The notes: generated by a model not told the origin, from the sequence alone. A DNA stretch of 29,096 bases from Lachnospiraceae bacterium UBA7481 (GCA_002478505.1 DLOP01000145.1:11028-40123); one strand, 5' to 3'. Positions 1-7,630 are shown, numbered from the stretch's first letter. Program-made: numbers and translations.

Positions 1-251
1 TGTGCAGTACTGTGATTATGATCATTAATAATGTGCCGATGGCAACGCAGGCAAGTAAAATGGCGGCTTTCTTATATTTTTGGGCGTCCTGATGCAGCAT
101 CACAAAAATATAACTGCCGCAGAAAGTGCAAAAACTGACAGCTGTAAAAAAGAAAGTCTTCATGTTCGGAAGGCGTTAGCGGTCCGTTTTCTTCCACTGT
201 ATTGCCACGGTTGTCCCGCCATTCGGTACGGTTCATTTCATTTTCGTTCAT
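1..251 (-). pseudogene. Small membrane protein gene in two frames, partial at window edge
   Basis: I do not recognise this gene. An AGGGAG ribosome binding site precedes an ATG at 251. That frame gives MNENEMNRTEWRDNRGNTVE and ends at a stop at 72-74 after 59 residues. A second frame opens at an ATG at 163 (MKTFFFTAVSFC...) without a recognisable ribosome binding site and runs off the window at position 2. It encodes two hydrophobic segments separated by a basic HQDAQKYKK loop. The frames meet at a run of six T on the coding strand (about 145-150). With five T they would join into one protein: an acidic soluble N-terminus followed by two membrane helices. A one-base insertion (mutation, phase-variable tract or sequencing error) is therefore likelier than two overlapping genes. 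Both are inference; the two open frames are seen directly. Confidence 0.5.
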
Positions 252-542
252 AAGAATCTCCCTGTATTATGTTTAAAAAAATTCTTGTGAAAGTTATGTA
301 TGCGCAATTTTTTAGATAAATATTTCAATTATTATTCAATGGTTATGATATATTGTCGATGGAAGATTTTTGGGAATCCGGCAGATATCGTAGAAAAATT
401 CAACTATAGAATTCACCAGATAATTACAAAATTCAATTTTACATACTCTCGCTGCGCAAATAGCAATCAAAAGAAAAACAGGAACCAGAAAGCGGTCGCT
501 GCATAGAATACTATTAAAATATATGAATGATGTGATGATAAT
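252..542. other. AT-rich region upstream of cotJ, no gene called
   Basis: This region separates the divergent minus-strand gene from cotJA. Open frames occur on both strands (300-506 plus, 336-614 minus), but neither resembles a known protein, and the minus one runs into cotJA. The cotJ promoter should lie here. In Bacillus cotJ is sigma-E dependent, but I could not find a convincing sigma-E -35/-10 pair by eye. Confidence 0.4.
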
Positions 543-776
543 ATGCAGAAAAATTGTTGTCAGGAAAATTTCCGAAATAATAATCATGGCAGGATGTGTC
601 CCATGACCGAGCATAGCTGTAATGATGCGATGGCGGATGGAAGGCAGATGAAATCAGTTGCTATGGCATATGTGCCATGGCAGAAGGATTCGGATATCTA
701 TGAGGATCTGGAAAAGGCATACTGTATCGGAACTATTTTTCCCGTATTAAACCTTCCGTTTTGCGGGAAACGGTAG
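543..776 (+). CDS. cotJA: Spore coat-associated protein CotJA
   Basis: CotJA is a small spore coat-associated protein made in the mother cell and encoded with cotJB and cotJC. The 77-residue product has the family signature MAYVPWQ at about residues 41-47 and ends with GTIFPVLNLPFCGKR, matching the usual GTIFPxLDxPFxGxR ending. The N-terminal 40 residues are Cys/His/Asn-rich and variable. Starts at 597 (MCPMTEHS) or 603 are possible alternatives, because no start here has a strong ribosome binding site. It is first in the cotJABC cluster, 76 bp ahead of cotJB. Confidence 0.85.
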   Translation: MQKNCCQENFRNNNHGRMCPMTEHSCNDAMADGRQMKSVAMAYVPWQKDSDIYEDLEKAYCIGTIFPVLNLPFCGKR

Positions 777-852
777 AATCATTTTACGTATCAGGTGCAT
801 GGAAAATATGCTGAAAGAAGGCTGGATAATCAGAAAGGCTGGTGAAAAATAA

Positions 853-1149
853 ATGAATCAATATAGAAATATGGCGGGTTATGACCGCAGAAACAATCGG
901 GATGAGTTGATTCAGAAGATAGGGATGCTTGATTTCGCTTTGGTAGACTTAAATCTCTATCTGGATACGCATCCGGATGACCAAGAAGTAATGGAATATT
1001 TTACGCATTTTAAGAAAAATCTTGATATGCTTCAAAAAGAGTATACGACGAAATACGGTCCCCTGAAAGTGGAAGATATGGCAAACGGAGCATGGGACAG
1101 CTGGAAATGGGCAACGGAACCTATGCCTTGGGAAGTATGTGCTAATTAA
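853..1149 (+). CDS. cotJB: Spore coat protein CotJB
   Basis: The 98-residue CotJB protein is a spore inner-coat component working with CotJA and CotJC. Family features are visible: LxxIxxLDFALVDLNLYLDTHPDD in the first half, a YFTHFKKNLDMLQKEYTTKYGPL helix, and the Trp-rich tail WDSWKWATEPMPWE. Length matches the family. It lies between cotJA and cotJC (32 bp before cotJC), so the three genes are probably co-transcribed. The upstream Shine-Dalgarno (AAAGG) is about 13 bases from the ATG, which is rather far, but the start fits the family. Confidence 0.9.
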   Translation: MNQYRNMAGYDRRNNRDELIQKIGMLDFALVDLNLYLDTHPDDQEVMEYFTHFKKNLDMLQKEYTTKYGPLKVEDMANGAWDSWKWATEPMPWEVCAN

Positions 1150-1181
1150 GAAATATTGTATATTGCAGAAAGGAAAATCGT

Positions 1182-1757
1182 ATGTGGGAATATGAAAAAA
1201 GATTACAGTTTCCGGTAAAGATCACAAAACCGAACGCAAAGATCGCACAGGTCATCATAAGCCAGTATGGCGGACCGGATGGCGAAATGGGCGCTTCCAT
1301 GCGCTACCTTTCCCAGCGTTATGCAACTCCGTATCGTGAAGTGGCAGGGGTTTTGACAGATATAGGAACGGAAGAACTCGCACACCTTGAAATGGTGGCA
1401 GCGATTGTTTATCAGCTGACAAAAGATCTTTCCATGGATGAGATCGAGGCCTCCGGTTTTGATAAATATTATGTGGATCATACGTTAGGCATCTGGCCTC
1501 AGGCAGCTGGAGGTGTTCCGTTTAACGCATGTGAATTCCAGTCTAAGGGAGATATCATAACGGACTTATTCGAAGATATGGCAGCGGAACAGAAAGCCCG
1601 TACGACGTATGACAACATCCTTCGTCTTGTAAAAGAACCGGAGGTATGTGAACCGATCAAGTTCTTAAGGGAGCGTGAAATCGTGCATTTCCAGAGGTTT
1701 GGTGAAGCAAACCGGGAACATTGTAGTAAATCGGAACACACAAAATACAATCATTAA
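1182..1757 (+). pseudogene. cotJC: CotJC (manganese-catalase-like coat protein), 3' end replaced by mobile element
   Basis: CotJC is a di-manganese catalase-family spore coat protein. The predicted metal ligands are all present: E35 (GPDGEMGAS), E65 and H68 (EELAH), E136 (AAEQKAR) and H169 (EREIVHF). Residues 1-176 are normal family sequence, ending at HFQRFGEA. The next 15 residues (NREHCSKSEHTKYNH) come from an inserted element and do not resemble the family. The true C-terminus (LRLTQERLDSKNFYAFNPGFDKESCC) is in frame after a second GGTGAAGC at 8171-8178. Joining the two gives a 202-residue protein. The start has an AAAGGA site 8-9 bases upstream. The truncated form keeps its metal site but loses the conserved tail, so it may be partly active. 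The gene is probably whole only after excision. Confidence 0.9.
1701..1730 (+). other. attL: Left attachment site (attL): GGTGAAGC core plus element arm
   Basis: The 8-bp core GGTGAAGC (GA at 1704-1705) is shared with 8171-8178. The element arm at 1706-1730 is AT-rich with a central ACCGGGAAC and mirrors the arm at the other end. The change from CotJC family sequence to foreign sequence falls exactly here. Confidence 0.85.
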
Positions 1758-1921
1758 GGCGCATACCCACATTTCTTCAAAGTTATGATTTAGGCTTTCG
1801 CACCAAAAGAAAGGACAAGTTTACTATTCCTTTCCTATCCGTTCTTTAACTGATAATCCGATTTTTCCTATCACGGGAAAGGAATGGAAGGGAAAAAGAA
1901 TGTAGACAACATAGTTATTCA

Positions 1922-2039
1922 TTTATGCCTTAATTACCCCTTATCAATGGCAGACAGCCAAGTCAAGGATTTACCGCTTTAGCGGCGTTTACGTCCTTGA
2001 CTTGGCTGTTTGACGTTGATAGTCTGGGAAAGGCATAAA
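1922..2039 (+). repeat. Long nested inverted repeat (possible structured RNA)
   Basis: Perfect 16-bp arms, ACAGCCAAGTCAAGGA (1954-1969) and its complement (1994-2009), enclose a smaller CCGCT-TT-AGCGG hairpin. Pairing continues outward with mismatches (ATCAA/TTGAT) and ends in TTTATGCC (1922-1929) against GGCATAAA (2032-2039). There is no T-run after it, so it is not a simple terminator. Function unknown; a leader, a small RNA or an end-binding site are options. Confidence 0.75.
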
Positions 2040-2104
2040 AAGAATTTGCCGGGCTTGTGTTTTTACCTGCGGAAGAATAACAAAGATCTTTTCAAGCCCA
2101 AAAG

Positions 2105-2143
2105 TGGATAGCCACCCCTTTCGGGGAGCTATCCGCTTTTTTC
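2105..2143 (+). terminator. Rho-independent terminator
   Basis: The stem GGATAGC...CCCC-TTTC-GGGG...GCTATCC is followed by GCTTTTTT. It lies 60-100 bases after the long dyad and upstream of the marR promoter. It would end any transcript entering from cotJ or starting in the element's left end. Confidence 0.85.
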
Positions 2144-2269
2144 ATTTTACTGTCTACTTCTCTTTTCGGATATGTCTACACAGTACCTACTATTAGACAA
2201 AATAAGATATATTTCTGTCATTTTGTTCTTTTAGAAAGAAGGAAATTAGATAAAAGTTTTGAAGAACTA

Positions 2270-2298
2270 TTGACAAAGCAGTAACAAGTTACTATACT
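2270..2298 (+). promoter_or_regulatory. marR promoter (TTGACA-17-TATACT)
   Basis: A consensus -35 TTGACA at 2270-2275 is followed after 17 bases by TATACT at 2293-2298. The transcript would start near 2305, 38 bases ahead of the marR ATG at 2343. This excludes the in-frame TTG at 2298 as a start. Confidence 0.88.
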
Positions 2299-2320
2299 TG
2301 AATGGAAGTAACTTATTACT
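2280..2320 (+). promoter_or_regulatory. Two MarR-type operator half-site pairs
   Basis: Two similar 14-bp dyads flank and overlap the promoter. AGTAAC-AA-GTTACT (2280-2293) fills the spacer between -35 and -10. AGTAA-CTTA-TTACT (2307-2320) sits at the transcription start. Their centres are 27 bp apart. The placement is typical of autorepression by a MarR dimer, so the downstream marR is the likely ligand (inference). Confidence 0.75.
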
Positions 2321-2342
2321 ACTTAGATTGGAGAACAGACAA

Positions 2343-2819
2343 ATGAAAGAAATTTTTGAAGCATACGACTGCGATACCGAACACAGAATACAAGCAATAT
2401 TTTCAAGTATCTTTGTTTTTCAAAACCGTATGCAGACAGCGGGCGAAAAACTTCAAACACAAATATCTATGAAGCAATGGTTATTACTTGCAATGGTGGA
2501 TTGCTGTCCAGAGCCACGAACATTAACAAATGTCGGAAACCTTATGGGCTGTTCAAGACAGAACATAAAAAAATTAGCTTTAGCCCTTGAAAAGAAAGGA
2601 TTCGTCCGCTTACTGTTAGGTGGAAATAATTCTGTCTGTATTGAGCTAACCGATAAAGTAAAACAATATGCCGAAGAAATGGGTAAACGACATTTACAGT
2701 CTTTGAAACTCTTATTTGAAGATTTTAGCGAGAATGAAATTGAGCAACTTTTCCACCTTTACTCTAAGCTGTATGTGGGTATAGAAAGGGTAGAAAAATA
2801 TGTGGAGGAATTAGGCTGA
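2343..2819 (+). CDS. MarR family winged-helix transcriptional regulator
   Basis: The 158-residue protein has a MarR layout: N-terminal dimerisation helices, a winged helix with recognition segment LTNVGNLMGCSRQNIKKLALALEKKGFVRL at about residues 61-90, and a C-terminal helix (LFEDFSENEIEQLFHLYSKL). The ATG at 2343 is preferred because GGAG lies 9 bases upstream and the promoter TATACT overlaps the only longer (TTG) start. It probably represses itself and the overlapping DUF6544-type gene through the dyads in its own promoter. The inducing ligand is unknown. The stop and next start share one base (TGATG), indicating translational coupling. Confidence 0.88.
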   Translation: MKEIFEAYDCDTEHRIQAIFSSIFVFQNRMQTAGEKLQTQISMKQWLLLAMVDCCPEPRTLTNVGNLMGCSRQNIKKLALALEKKGFVRLLLGGNNSVCIELTDKVKQYAEEMGKRHLQSLKLLFEDFSENEIEQLFHLYSKLYVGIERVEKYVEELG

Positions 2820-3694
2820 TGAAGAAAGTGAGAAAAAGAAAAATGTTTATTGTATTGAGCGTACTGTTTGTTATTTTCGGAACATTGATAATATGGTTTA
2901 ATATTCCCTATTCGCCTGTTAAAAACCAATTTCAAAATGATATAACTGCTCTTATGGCTAAAAATCAGTTACCAGTTGATAATGAAATATTCACAGAAAA
3001 GGATTTCTCATATTTGCCGACAGCTATTCAAAAGTATATTGAAAATTGTGGTTATATTGGAACACAGAAAATGTCATATCTGAAAATGGAATACCATAAT
3101 GTTAATTTTTCACAAGGTAAAGACCGTCCTACTTTGACGATCAACTACACACAATACAATTTTATAAATGAACCTTGCAGAATGGCACTCATTGACAGTA
3201 GTATGTTTGGTATTCCTTTTGAGGGTTACGACTATTATCAAAATGGAAGTGGTGGCATGAAAGGTATGATCGCAAAAGCTATTACTCTTTTCGACCAAAC
3301 GGGAGCAGATATGGATAAGGCCTGTTTGGCTACTTTTCTTGCGGAAAGTCTGTTTGCTCCCACTATTCTATTGCAAGATTATATTGCCTTTGAGGAAATA
3401 AGCGATTTTGAAGTGCGGGCAACAATCAGTTACAAAGGACAAACAGCAAGCGGTATCTTTACCTTTAATGAACAGTATGAAATGATTTTTTTTACCACAA
3501 ATGACAGAGCAGTTGCAGGAATGGACGGAAGCATGGAATATGTACCGTGGTCTGCAATTTGTAATGATTATCAGCTTTCCCCAAATGGCATTAAATACCC
3601 TACGAAATTTCAAGCTGTTTGGAATTATCCCGACGGGGATTTTGTTTACTTTGATGGTGTTATCAGCGAGGTAACTTATGGATATAAACAATAG
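2819..3694 (+). CDS. DUF6544-type membrane-anchored protein
   Basis: This 291-residue protein of unknown function begins with a basic stretch (KKVRKRK) and one hydrophobic helix (about residues 9-28), then a large domain probably outside the membrane. Features matching my memory of the DUF6544/DUF6920 family are a LATFLAESLFAPT segment, a VRATISYKGQTASGIFTFNE strand region, VPWSAICNDYQ and a terminal FQAVWNYPDGDFVYFDG. It overlaps marR by one base and the KTR gene by 17 bases, so the three form one operon under MarR-type control. A role in response to a toxic compound would fit MarR control, but nothing in the sequence proves it. The family call is from recall, not a search. Confidence 0.7.
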   Translation: MKKVRKRKMFIVLSVLFVIFGTLIIWFNIPYSPVKNQFQNDITALMAKNQLPVDNEIFTEKDFSYLPTAIQKYIENCGYIGTQKMSYLKMEYHNVNFSQGKDRPTLTINYTQYNFINEPCRMALIDSSMFGIPFEGYDYYQNGSGGMKGMIAKAITLFDQTGADMDKACLATFLAESLFAPTILLQDYIAFEEISDFEVRATISYKGQTASGIFTFNEQYEMIFFTTNDRAVAGMDGSMEYVPWSAICNDYQLSPNGIKYPTKFQAVWNYPDGDFVYFDGVISEVTYGYKQ

Positions 3695-3875
3695 AGCAGA
3701 ATGGGTACACTGCCCTGTCTGCGGAAATAAAACAAGATTACAGATACGAACAGATACGGAATTGAAAAACTTTCCTCTCTACTGCCCAAAATGCAAACAG
3801 GAAAGTTTGATTAACGCAAAGGAGTTGCAGATAACAGTTATTAAAGGATTGGGAATGAAAAATCAAAACGATTAA
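3678..3875 (+). CDS. Cysteine-rich KTR domain protein
   Basis: A 65-residue zinc-ribbon-like protein with paired motifs CPVCGNKTR (about residues 12-20) and CPKC (about 36-39). The KTR tripeptide follows the first Cys pair. Proteins of this type are common passengers of Tn916- and Tn1549-like elements, often near resistance genes; their function is unknown. The start has GAGG 8-9 bases upstream and lies inside the end of the preceding gene, so translation is probably coupled. Confidence 0.85.
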   Translation: MDINNRAEWVHCPVCGNKTRLQIRTDTELKNFPLYCPKCKQESLINAKELQITVIKGLGMKNQND

Positions 3876-3966
3876 CAAATCGGCAAATCGGAATTTGTGA
3901 AAATGATATATTGTGATTTTTTAATTAGAAATATCAATCGGGATTTAAGGGAGGCGGTTGTACAAA

Positions 3967-4689
3967 ATGATAACTGAAAAAACTAATAACATGGAGCCAT
4001 GCATGTATCCAATGAGTATAGGGGTAATGAATGAAATACAAAAATGTCCAGAAATACTAAATGCTCTTGATAAAAGTCGGTTAGATGATATTGTTCTGTA
4101 TTGGACAGGTTCATTTTTACATTCCGTTTACCATATATTTAAGGATTTAAGACGAGAAGGAAATAAAAATTGGGATAATTCAATACTATTCTGCGGACTT
4201 TCATCACAAACAATGCAACTAGATTGGATAGTATATTCTGTTTGTTATGGACAGTATGATTTGGCATTAAGAGAATTGAGAAATGTATTGGAAAGTGCTT
4301 TTTTGTTTTATAGAGGAGATTCTGATAGTCATTTTAGAGATAATACATTAGAAAAAAAAGCTGAAGAACTAGAAAAACTAAAAAAGAACGAAAAATATGG
4401 AAAATCTATTTTTGAAAAAAGTGGATATGGCAATTGGGAGCAAGCATATGAATTGTATGGAGAGCTATGTGCCTACACTCACACCGCAATTTCATTAGAA
4501 AATGCTAAAAAACTATTTGAAAATTTCAATGATTGCTCAGCACCTGTTTATCAAAAGGAAAGAATTTTAGAATGTATCCATTATATACAATCAGTTCTTG
4601 TGATAGAATGTAATCTGATGGAAAGTATTTTGAAAGATGTTTATGGAATAGAAAATCCTGAATATGCCTCGATTTTTAAGAATGAATGA
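3967..4689 (+). CDS. Hypothetical helical protein, element cargo
   Basis: I do not recognise this 240-residue protein with confidence. It is predicted mostly helical, without signal peptide or membrane segment. Notable segments are YDLALRELRNVLESAFLFYRGD (about residues 96-117) and YGELCAYTHTAISLENAK (about 161-178), a pattern recalling DUF5677- or HEPN-like helical bundles. I see no clear RxxxxH nuclease motif. Base composition is more AT-rich than the flanking chromosome. The ATG at 3967 is preferred over the TTG at 3958, because AAGGGAGG (3947-3954) is only 3 bases from the TTG but 12 from the ATG. It may be an accessory or defence cargo gene, which is a guess from location only. Confidence 0.65.
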   Translation: MITEKTNNMEPCMYPMSIGVMNEIQKCPEILNALDKSRLDDIVLYWTGSFLHSVYHIFKDLRREGNKNWDNSILFCGLSSQTMQLDWIVYSVCYGQYDLALRELRNVLESAFLFYRGDSDSHFRDNTLEKKAEELEKLKKNEKYGKSIFEKSGYGNWEQAYELYGELCAYTHTAISLENAKKLFENFNDCSAPVYQKERILECIHYIQSVLVIECNLMESILKDVYGIENPEYASIFKNE

Positions 4690-4962
4690 TTCGGTATTAA
4701 AATTACTAGATTTGTTCAAAAAGCATCTTTCATGTTGCTTGGACAATTCCGGTTTATCGAACAGAACAACATATCATCAAAGAGCCAGACGCATAAGATG
4801 CAGAGCCGATAACACGCAGATTTGAAATGCGATTATTGGCTTTTGTTTTTGTACAGTGAACAACCGCCCTGTTCAAGTCTTAGCTTGACTTCAAGTGGAA
4901 ATAGAAAGATTGACAGAACAGGGGACACTTACATATCGGAAGGTGGTAATATAGGAAAAATA

Positions 4963-5363
4963 ATGGTGCTTACATTCAATGACACGGAGGAAAAAGCAGT
5001 TGAAAAAATTATAGCCGCCCTTGCTGACAGCATACAGCTTGAAGTCATGCAGCCCCGTCGTACCCTGTTCTTTCTTTTCCGGGACTAGAAATAAGACAGC
5101 ACCAACGCCGGGTACTCCGGGACGGAACTGATATTTACCTTACCCGTCTTGAATATGGTACGCTTGTGTACTTAGCTTCATATCCGGGCATGGTATTTTC
5201 ACAGGAACAAATCTTTGAAGCAGTCTGGAACATGGATAGTGATAGTTGCCAGTCCAGTGTGGTAAATGTAATATACAACCTGCGTAAAAAGATTGAACCA
5301 GATAGTAAAAAACCAATCTATATAAAAACCGTTTTAGGTGTCGGCTATAAATTCAATGGATAA
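4963..5363 (+). pseudogene. Winged-helix (OmpR-type) regulator, frameshifted
   Basis: The first part (4963 to about 5070; MVLTFNDTEEKAVEKIIAAL...) is in one frame. The second part is in the next frame and encodes an OmpR/PhoB-type winged helix (LEIRQHQRRVLRDG, then LTRLEYGTLVYLASYPGMVF, VVNVIYNLRKKIEP, IKTVLGVGYKFNG). The frames meet in the T/C-rich tract around 5067-5079, where restoring one base gives a continuous reading through FPGLEIRQHQRR. The span is 401 bp, not divisible by three. Short regulators without a receiver domain and with this arrangement occur in Tn1549-like elements. The DNA-binding half remains open from 5166 but has no good ribosome binding site. A sequencing error is the alternative explanation. 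Confidence 0.7.
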
Positions 5364-5695
5364 GCACTGGGCAAAGGCAGTTTGATGACTGTCATTCCGA
5401 TGTTTTTCCGTCTTTTCTAAGAAGGGTAAATCCAACTAAAGTTGGCTTGGAAACTTCCCAACAAGCAAATTTCCACAAGTCCGCAGGACAACAATGTGAA
5501 AATTTACGGGATTGAGTACTCAATCCCTATGCTTGCTATTCCGCTATTCTAAACTTTTTATAAAATTTCCAAAAAAACTTGCCAGATTTTACTTTGCGTG
5601 CGTAGTAAGGGTAAAGGGGTAATTTACGCTATTTTCGTTATAGTGTACTTGCCACTTCTCATAAAATTTAGGGAAACCGTCAAAGGAGAAAGTTT
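5364..5695. other. Non-coding region with palindromes upstream of recombinase genes
   Basis: No gene is seen. Two dyads are present: CCAACT-AA-AGTTGG (5432-5445) and a perfect 20-bp palindrome, GGGATTGAGT joined to its complement (5508-5527). They lie between the broken regulator and the recombinase module. They could be regulator-binding sites or part of a transfer origin; the sequence alone does not decide. Confidence 0.5.
5508..5527. repeat. Perfect 20-bp palindrome
   Basis: GGGATTGAGT is followed at once by ACTCAATCCC, with no loop and no T-run. This favours a protein-binding site for a dimer over a terminator. The neighbouring defunct winged-helix regulator or a relaxase supplied in trans are possible ligands. 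Confidence 0.7.
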
Positions 5696-5860
5696 ATGCT
5701 AAAAACGGATAACGCTCCTACACCCGATGCTCAAATACACAAAGATAAAATGAAGCTGACAGTTACCAATATCTACCCCGCCTTTCAGAAAAAATCAGAG
5801 CAGGAAACCCGACTGGAAATAGCAACCCGGCTCTATCAGATTTTCAAAAAATATGCGTAA
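5696..5860 (+). CDS. Small TnpW-like ORF upstream of the serine recombinase
   Basis: A 54-residue protein beginning MLKTDNAPTPDAQIHKDKMK and ending LEIATRLYQIFKKYA. AAAGGAG lies 8-9 bases before the ATG, which supports real translation. Small proteins with a VTxIYPxF...LYxIFxKY core sit directly upstream of large serine recombinases in many clostridial elements. They are often labelled transposon-encoded (TnpW-like), but their role is not established. It lies 79 bp before the recombinase and is probably co-transcribed with it. Confidence 0.7.
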   Translation: MLKTDNAPTPDAQIHKDKMKLTVTNIYPAFQKKSEQETRLEIATRLYQIFKKYA

Positions 5861-5939
5861 GTCACTTGCAAAACAATCATACAAACGGTATGATCTGTTT
5901 TGTGGATATGCGTCTTACGTTTTGGGAGGTAGATACTAA

Positions 5940-7460
5940 ATGTACGACGCATTATATGCAAGACAGTCAATCGAAAAAAAGGATAGCATATCCGTAGAAA
6001 GCCAGCTTGAATATTGCAGATACGAAACCCACGGGGAAGCCTGTATTGAATATACAGACAAAGGTTTTTCGGGCAAGGACACAAACCGACCGGGCTTTGA
6101 AAAAATGATGAATGATATCCGCACAGGCAAAATAAAGCGTGTCATTGTCTACAAACTTGACCGTATCAGCCGTTCTATTCTGGACTTTGCAAACATGATG
6201 GAAATATTCCAGAAATATCATGTTGAGTTTGTTTCTTCCACGGAAAAGTTTGACACATCTACGCCAATCGGCAGGGCAATGTTAAATATCTGTATCGTGT
6301 TTGCCCAACTGGAACGGGAAACGATACAGAAACGTGTATCGGACGCTTATTATGCAAGGTGCAAGCGTGGTTTTTACATGGGCGGTCGTATTCCCTACGG
6401 CTATCGTCTGACAAACACGGTCATTGATAATGTCCGTACTTCCATGTATGAGGAAGTCCCTGAGGAAAGTGAACAGCTAAAGCTGATTTATTCCATGTTT
6501 GCGGACACGGATAATTCCCTAGGAGATATTGTGCGGTACTTGAATGAACACCAGATTAAAAATCTGCGTGGTGCAAATTGGAGTACTGCCCGTATCAGTG
6601 AAATGCTTCGTAATCCTGTGTATGTGGAAGCCGACATTGACGTGTACCAGTTCTTTCAAAGTCAAGGCGCAAATATCTATAACCCGGCAAGCGATTTTAC
6701 AGGGTACAATGCCTGTTACCTCTACAAGGGTACAGTTTCCACTACAAGGAAACAATGCGATTTGTCCGACAAAGAAATCGTCCTCGCACCGCATAAGGGC
6801 TTTATTCCCTCTAAAACGTGGTTAGCCTGCCGTATACGGTGTCTGAACAACAGGCAGTCTACAAAGACCTGTAAACCGAAAAATTCATGGCTTGTAGGCA
6901 AGGTAAAATGTGGTAACTGCGGTTATGCCCTAATAATCCGCAAAGCAAAGACAAAATGGGGACGTTATTTTGTGTGCAGCCAGTCGGGAAATCACGGGAA
7001 CTGCAAGGGCGCAGGCTGTACTATTTATGCTGACGTGTTGGAAGAATATATGCTTGGCGCAATCAAAGAAAGACTGTCGGAGTTTTCAGCCCTCAAAGAG
7101 GGCTTACTCTCCTGTGTAACCGACACTGGAGAAGCACAAAAAAATATGACTAAAAAAATCCGTTTGACACAGATTGAGGAAGAAATTGAAGAACTTCTCT
7201 CAAAAGTGTCCGGGGCAGGCGGCGTTCTGATGAAGTACATAGACGAAAAGGTATCAGAACTGGATACAGAACGAAAAGCCTTGCGGGAAGAAATTGTTAC
7301 GGCAAATGTCACAGACACAGAGGGCAAAATAAAGCAGATAACCAACCATGTAAAGGCATGGGAAACGCTCTCTTTTGAAGACAGACAGGCGGTAGTTGAC
7401 ACCCTAATCAAAGTTATTCGGATTGCAGACGGTAACATTGAAATCACATGGAATATTTAA
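5940..7460 (+). CDS. Large serine recombinase (site-specific integrase of the element)
   Basis: This 506-residue protein catalyses integration and excision through 2-bp staggered cuts with a phosphoserine link. The N-terminal resolvase domain (about 1-140) has the catalytic serine S10 in YARQS, the YKLDRISRS segment (71-79) and GRAMLNICIVFAQLERE (111-127). A recombinase domain follows (about 150-260), with IPYGYRL and NEHQIKNLRGANWSTARISEMLRNPVYV. Next is a zinc ribbon (C324, C327, C346, C355/C360) and a coiled-coil segment (about 405-450). All catalytic features look intact. GGGAGG lies 10 bases before the ATG. It is near the right end of the element. The GA-centred ends predict a TndX/TnpX-like mechanism. 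Confidence 0.95.
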   Translation: MYDALYARQSIEKKDSISVESQLEYCRYETHGEACIEYTDKGFSGKDTNRPGFEKMMNDIRTGKIKRVIVYKLDRISRSILDFANMMEIFQKYHVEFVSSTEKFDTSTPIGRAMLNICIVFAQLERETIQKRVSDAYYARCKRGFYMGGRIPYGYRLTNTVIDNVRTSMYEEVPEESEQLKLIYSMFADTDNSLGDIVRYLNEHQIKNLRGANWSTARISEMLRNPVYVEADIDVYQFFQSQGANIYNPASDFTGYNACYLYKGTVSTTRKQCDLSDKEIVLAPHKGFIPSKTWLACRIRCLNNRQSTKTCKPKNSWLVGKVKCGNCGYALIIRKAKTKWGRYFVCSQSGNHGNCKGAGCTIYADVLEEYMLGAIKERLSEFSALKEGLLSCVTDTGEAQKNMTKKIRLTQIEEEIEELLSKVSGAGGVLMKYIDEKVSELDTERKALREEIVTANVTDTEGKIKQITNHVKAWETLSFEDRQAVVDTLIKVIRIADGNIEITWNI

Positions 7461-7555
7461 CGTCAAACACTATGAAAGCCTAAAATACACAATTTATAGG
7501 AGGAAATGCAATAAAAATCATTTTGTAAAAAAGCAACTAAAAGAATAAAAATCTG

Positions 7556-7584
7556 TTGATAAGACAACGCTAATACCGTATAAT
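7556..7584 (+). promoter_or_regulatory. Toxin-antitoxin promoter (TTGATA-17-TATAAT)
   Basis: The -35 TTGATA (7556-7561) and a perfect -10 TATAAT (7579-7584) are 17 bases apart. The transcript would begin about 40 bases before the antitoxin ATG, so the pair has its own promoter independent of the recombinase. Confidence 0.85.
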
Positions 7585-7630
7585 GAAAATAGAAGCTGCG
7601 CATCATTAGAAAGCGAAAGGAAGTGATACT

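Larger units (their letters stand above)
1731..2269. other. Non-coding left end of the element
   Basis: No gene beyond the chimeric cotJC tail is supported. The stretch holds a 9-bp inverted repeat (TTCCTTTCC at 1827-1835, GGAAAGGAA at 1876-1884), the long nested dyad at 1922-2039, a GGGCTTG/CAAGCCC pair (2051-2057, 2093-2099) and a strong terminator at 2105-2143. This density of paired sequence suggests a structured transcript or a protein-binding end region rather than coding DNA. Confidence 0.6.

Noticed and set aside
300..614. Open frames upstream of cotJA on both strands (300-506 plus, 336-614 minus)
   Set aside because: No family resemblance, no clear ribosome binding site, and the minus frame overlaps cotJA. 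They look like chance frames in AT-rich DNA.
2298..2342. TTG start extending MarR by 15 residues
   Set aside because: The TTG overlaps the -10 box of the consensus promoter and lies upstream of the expected transcript start.
4822..4962. Upstream extension of the winged-helix regulator frame
   Set aside because: The extra residues do not resemble the regulator, and the ATG at 4963 has a plausible AGGAAAA site close upstream.
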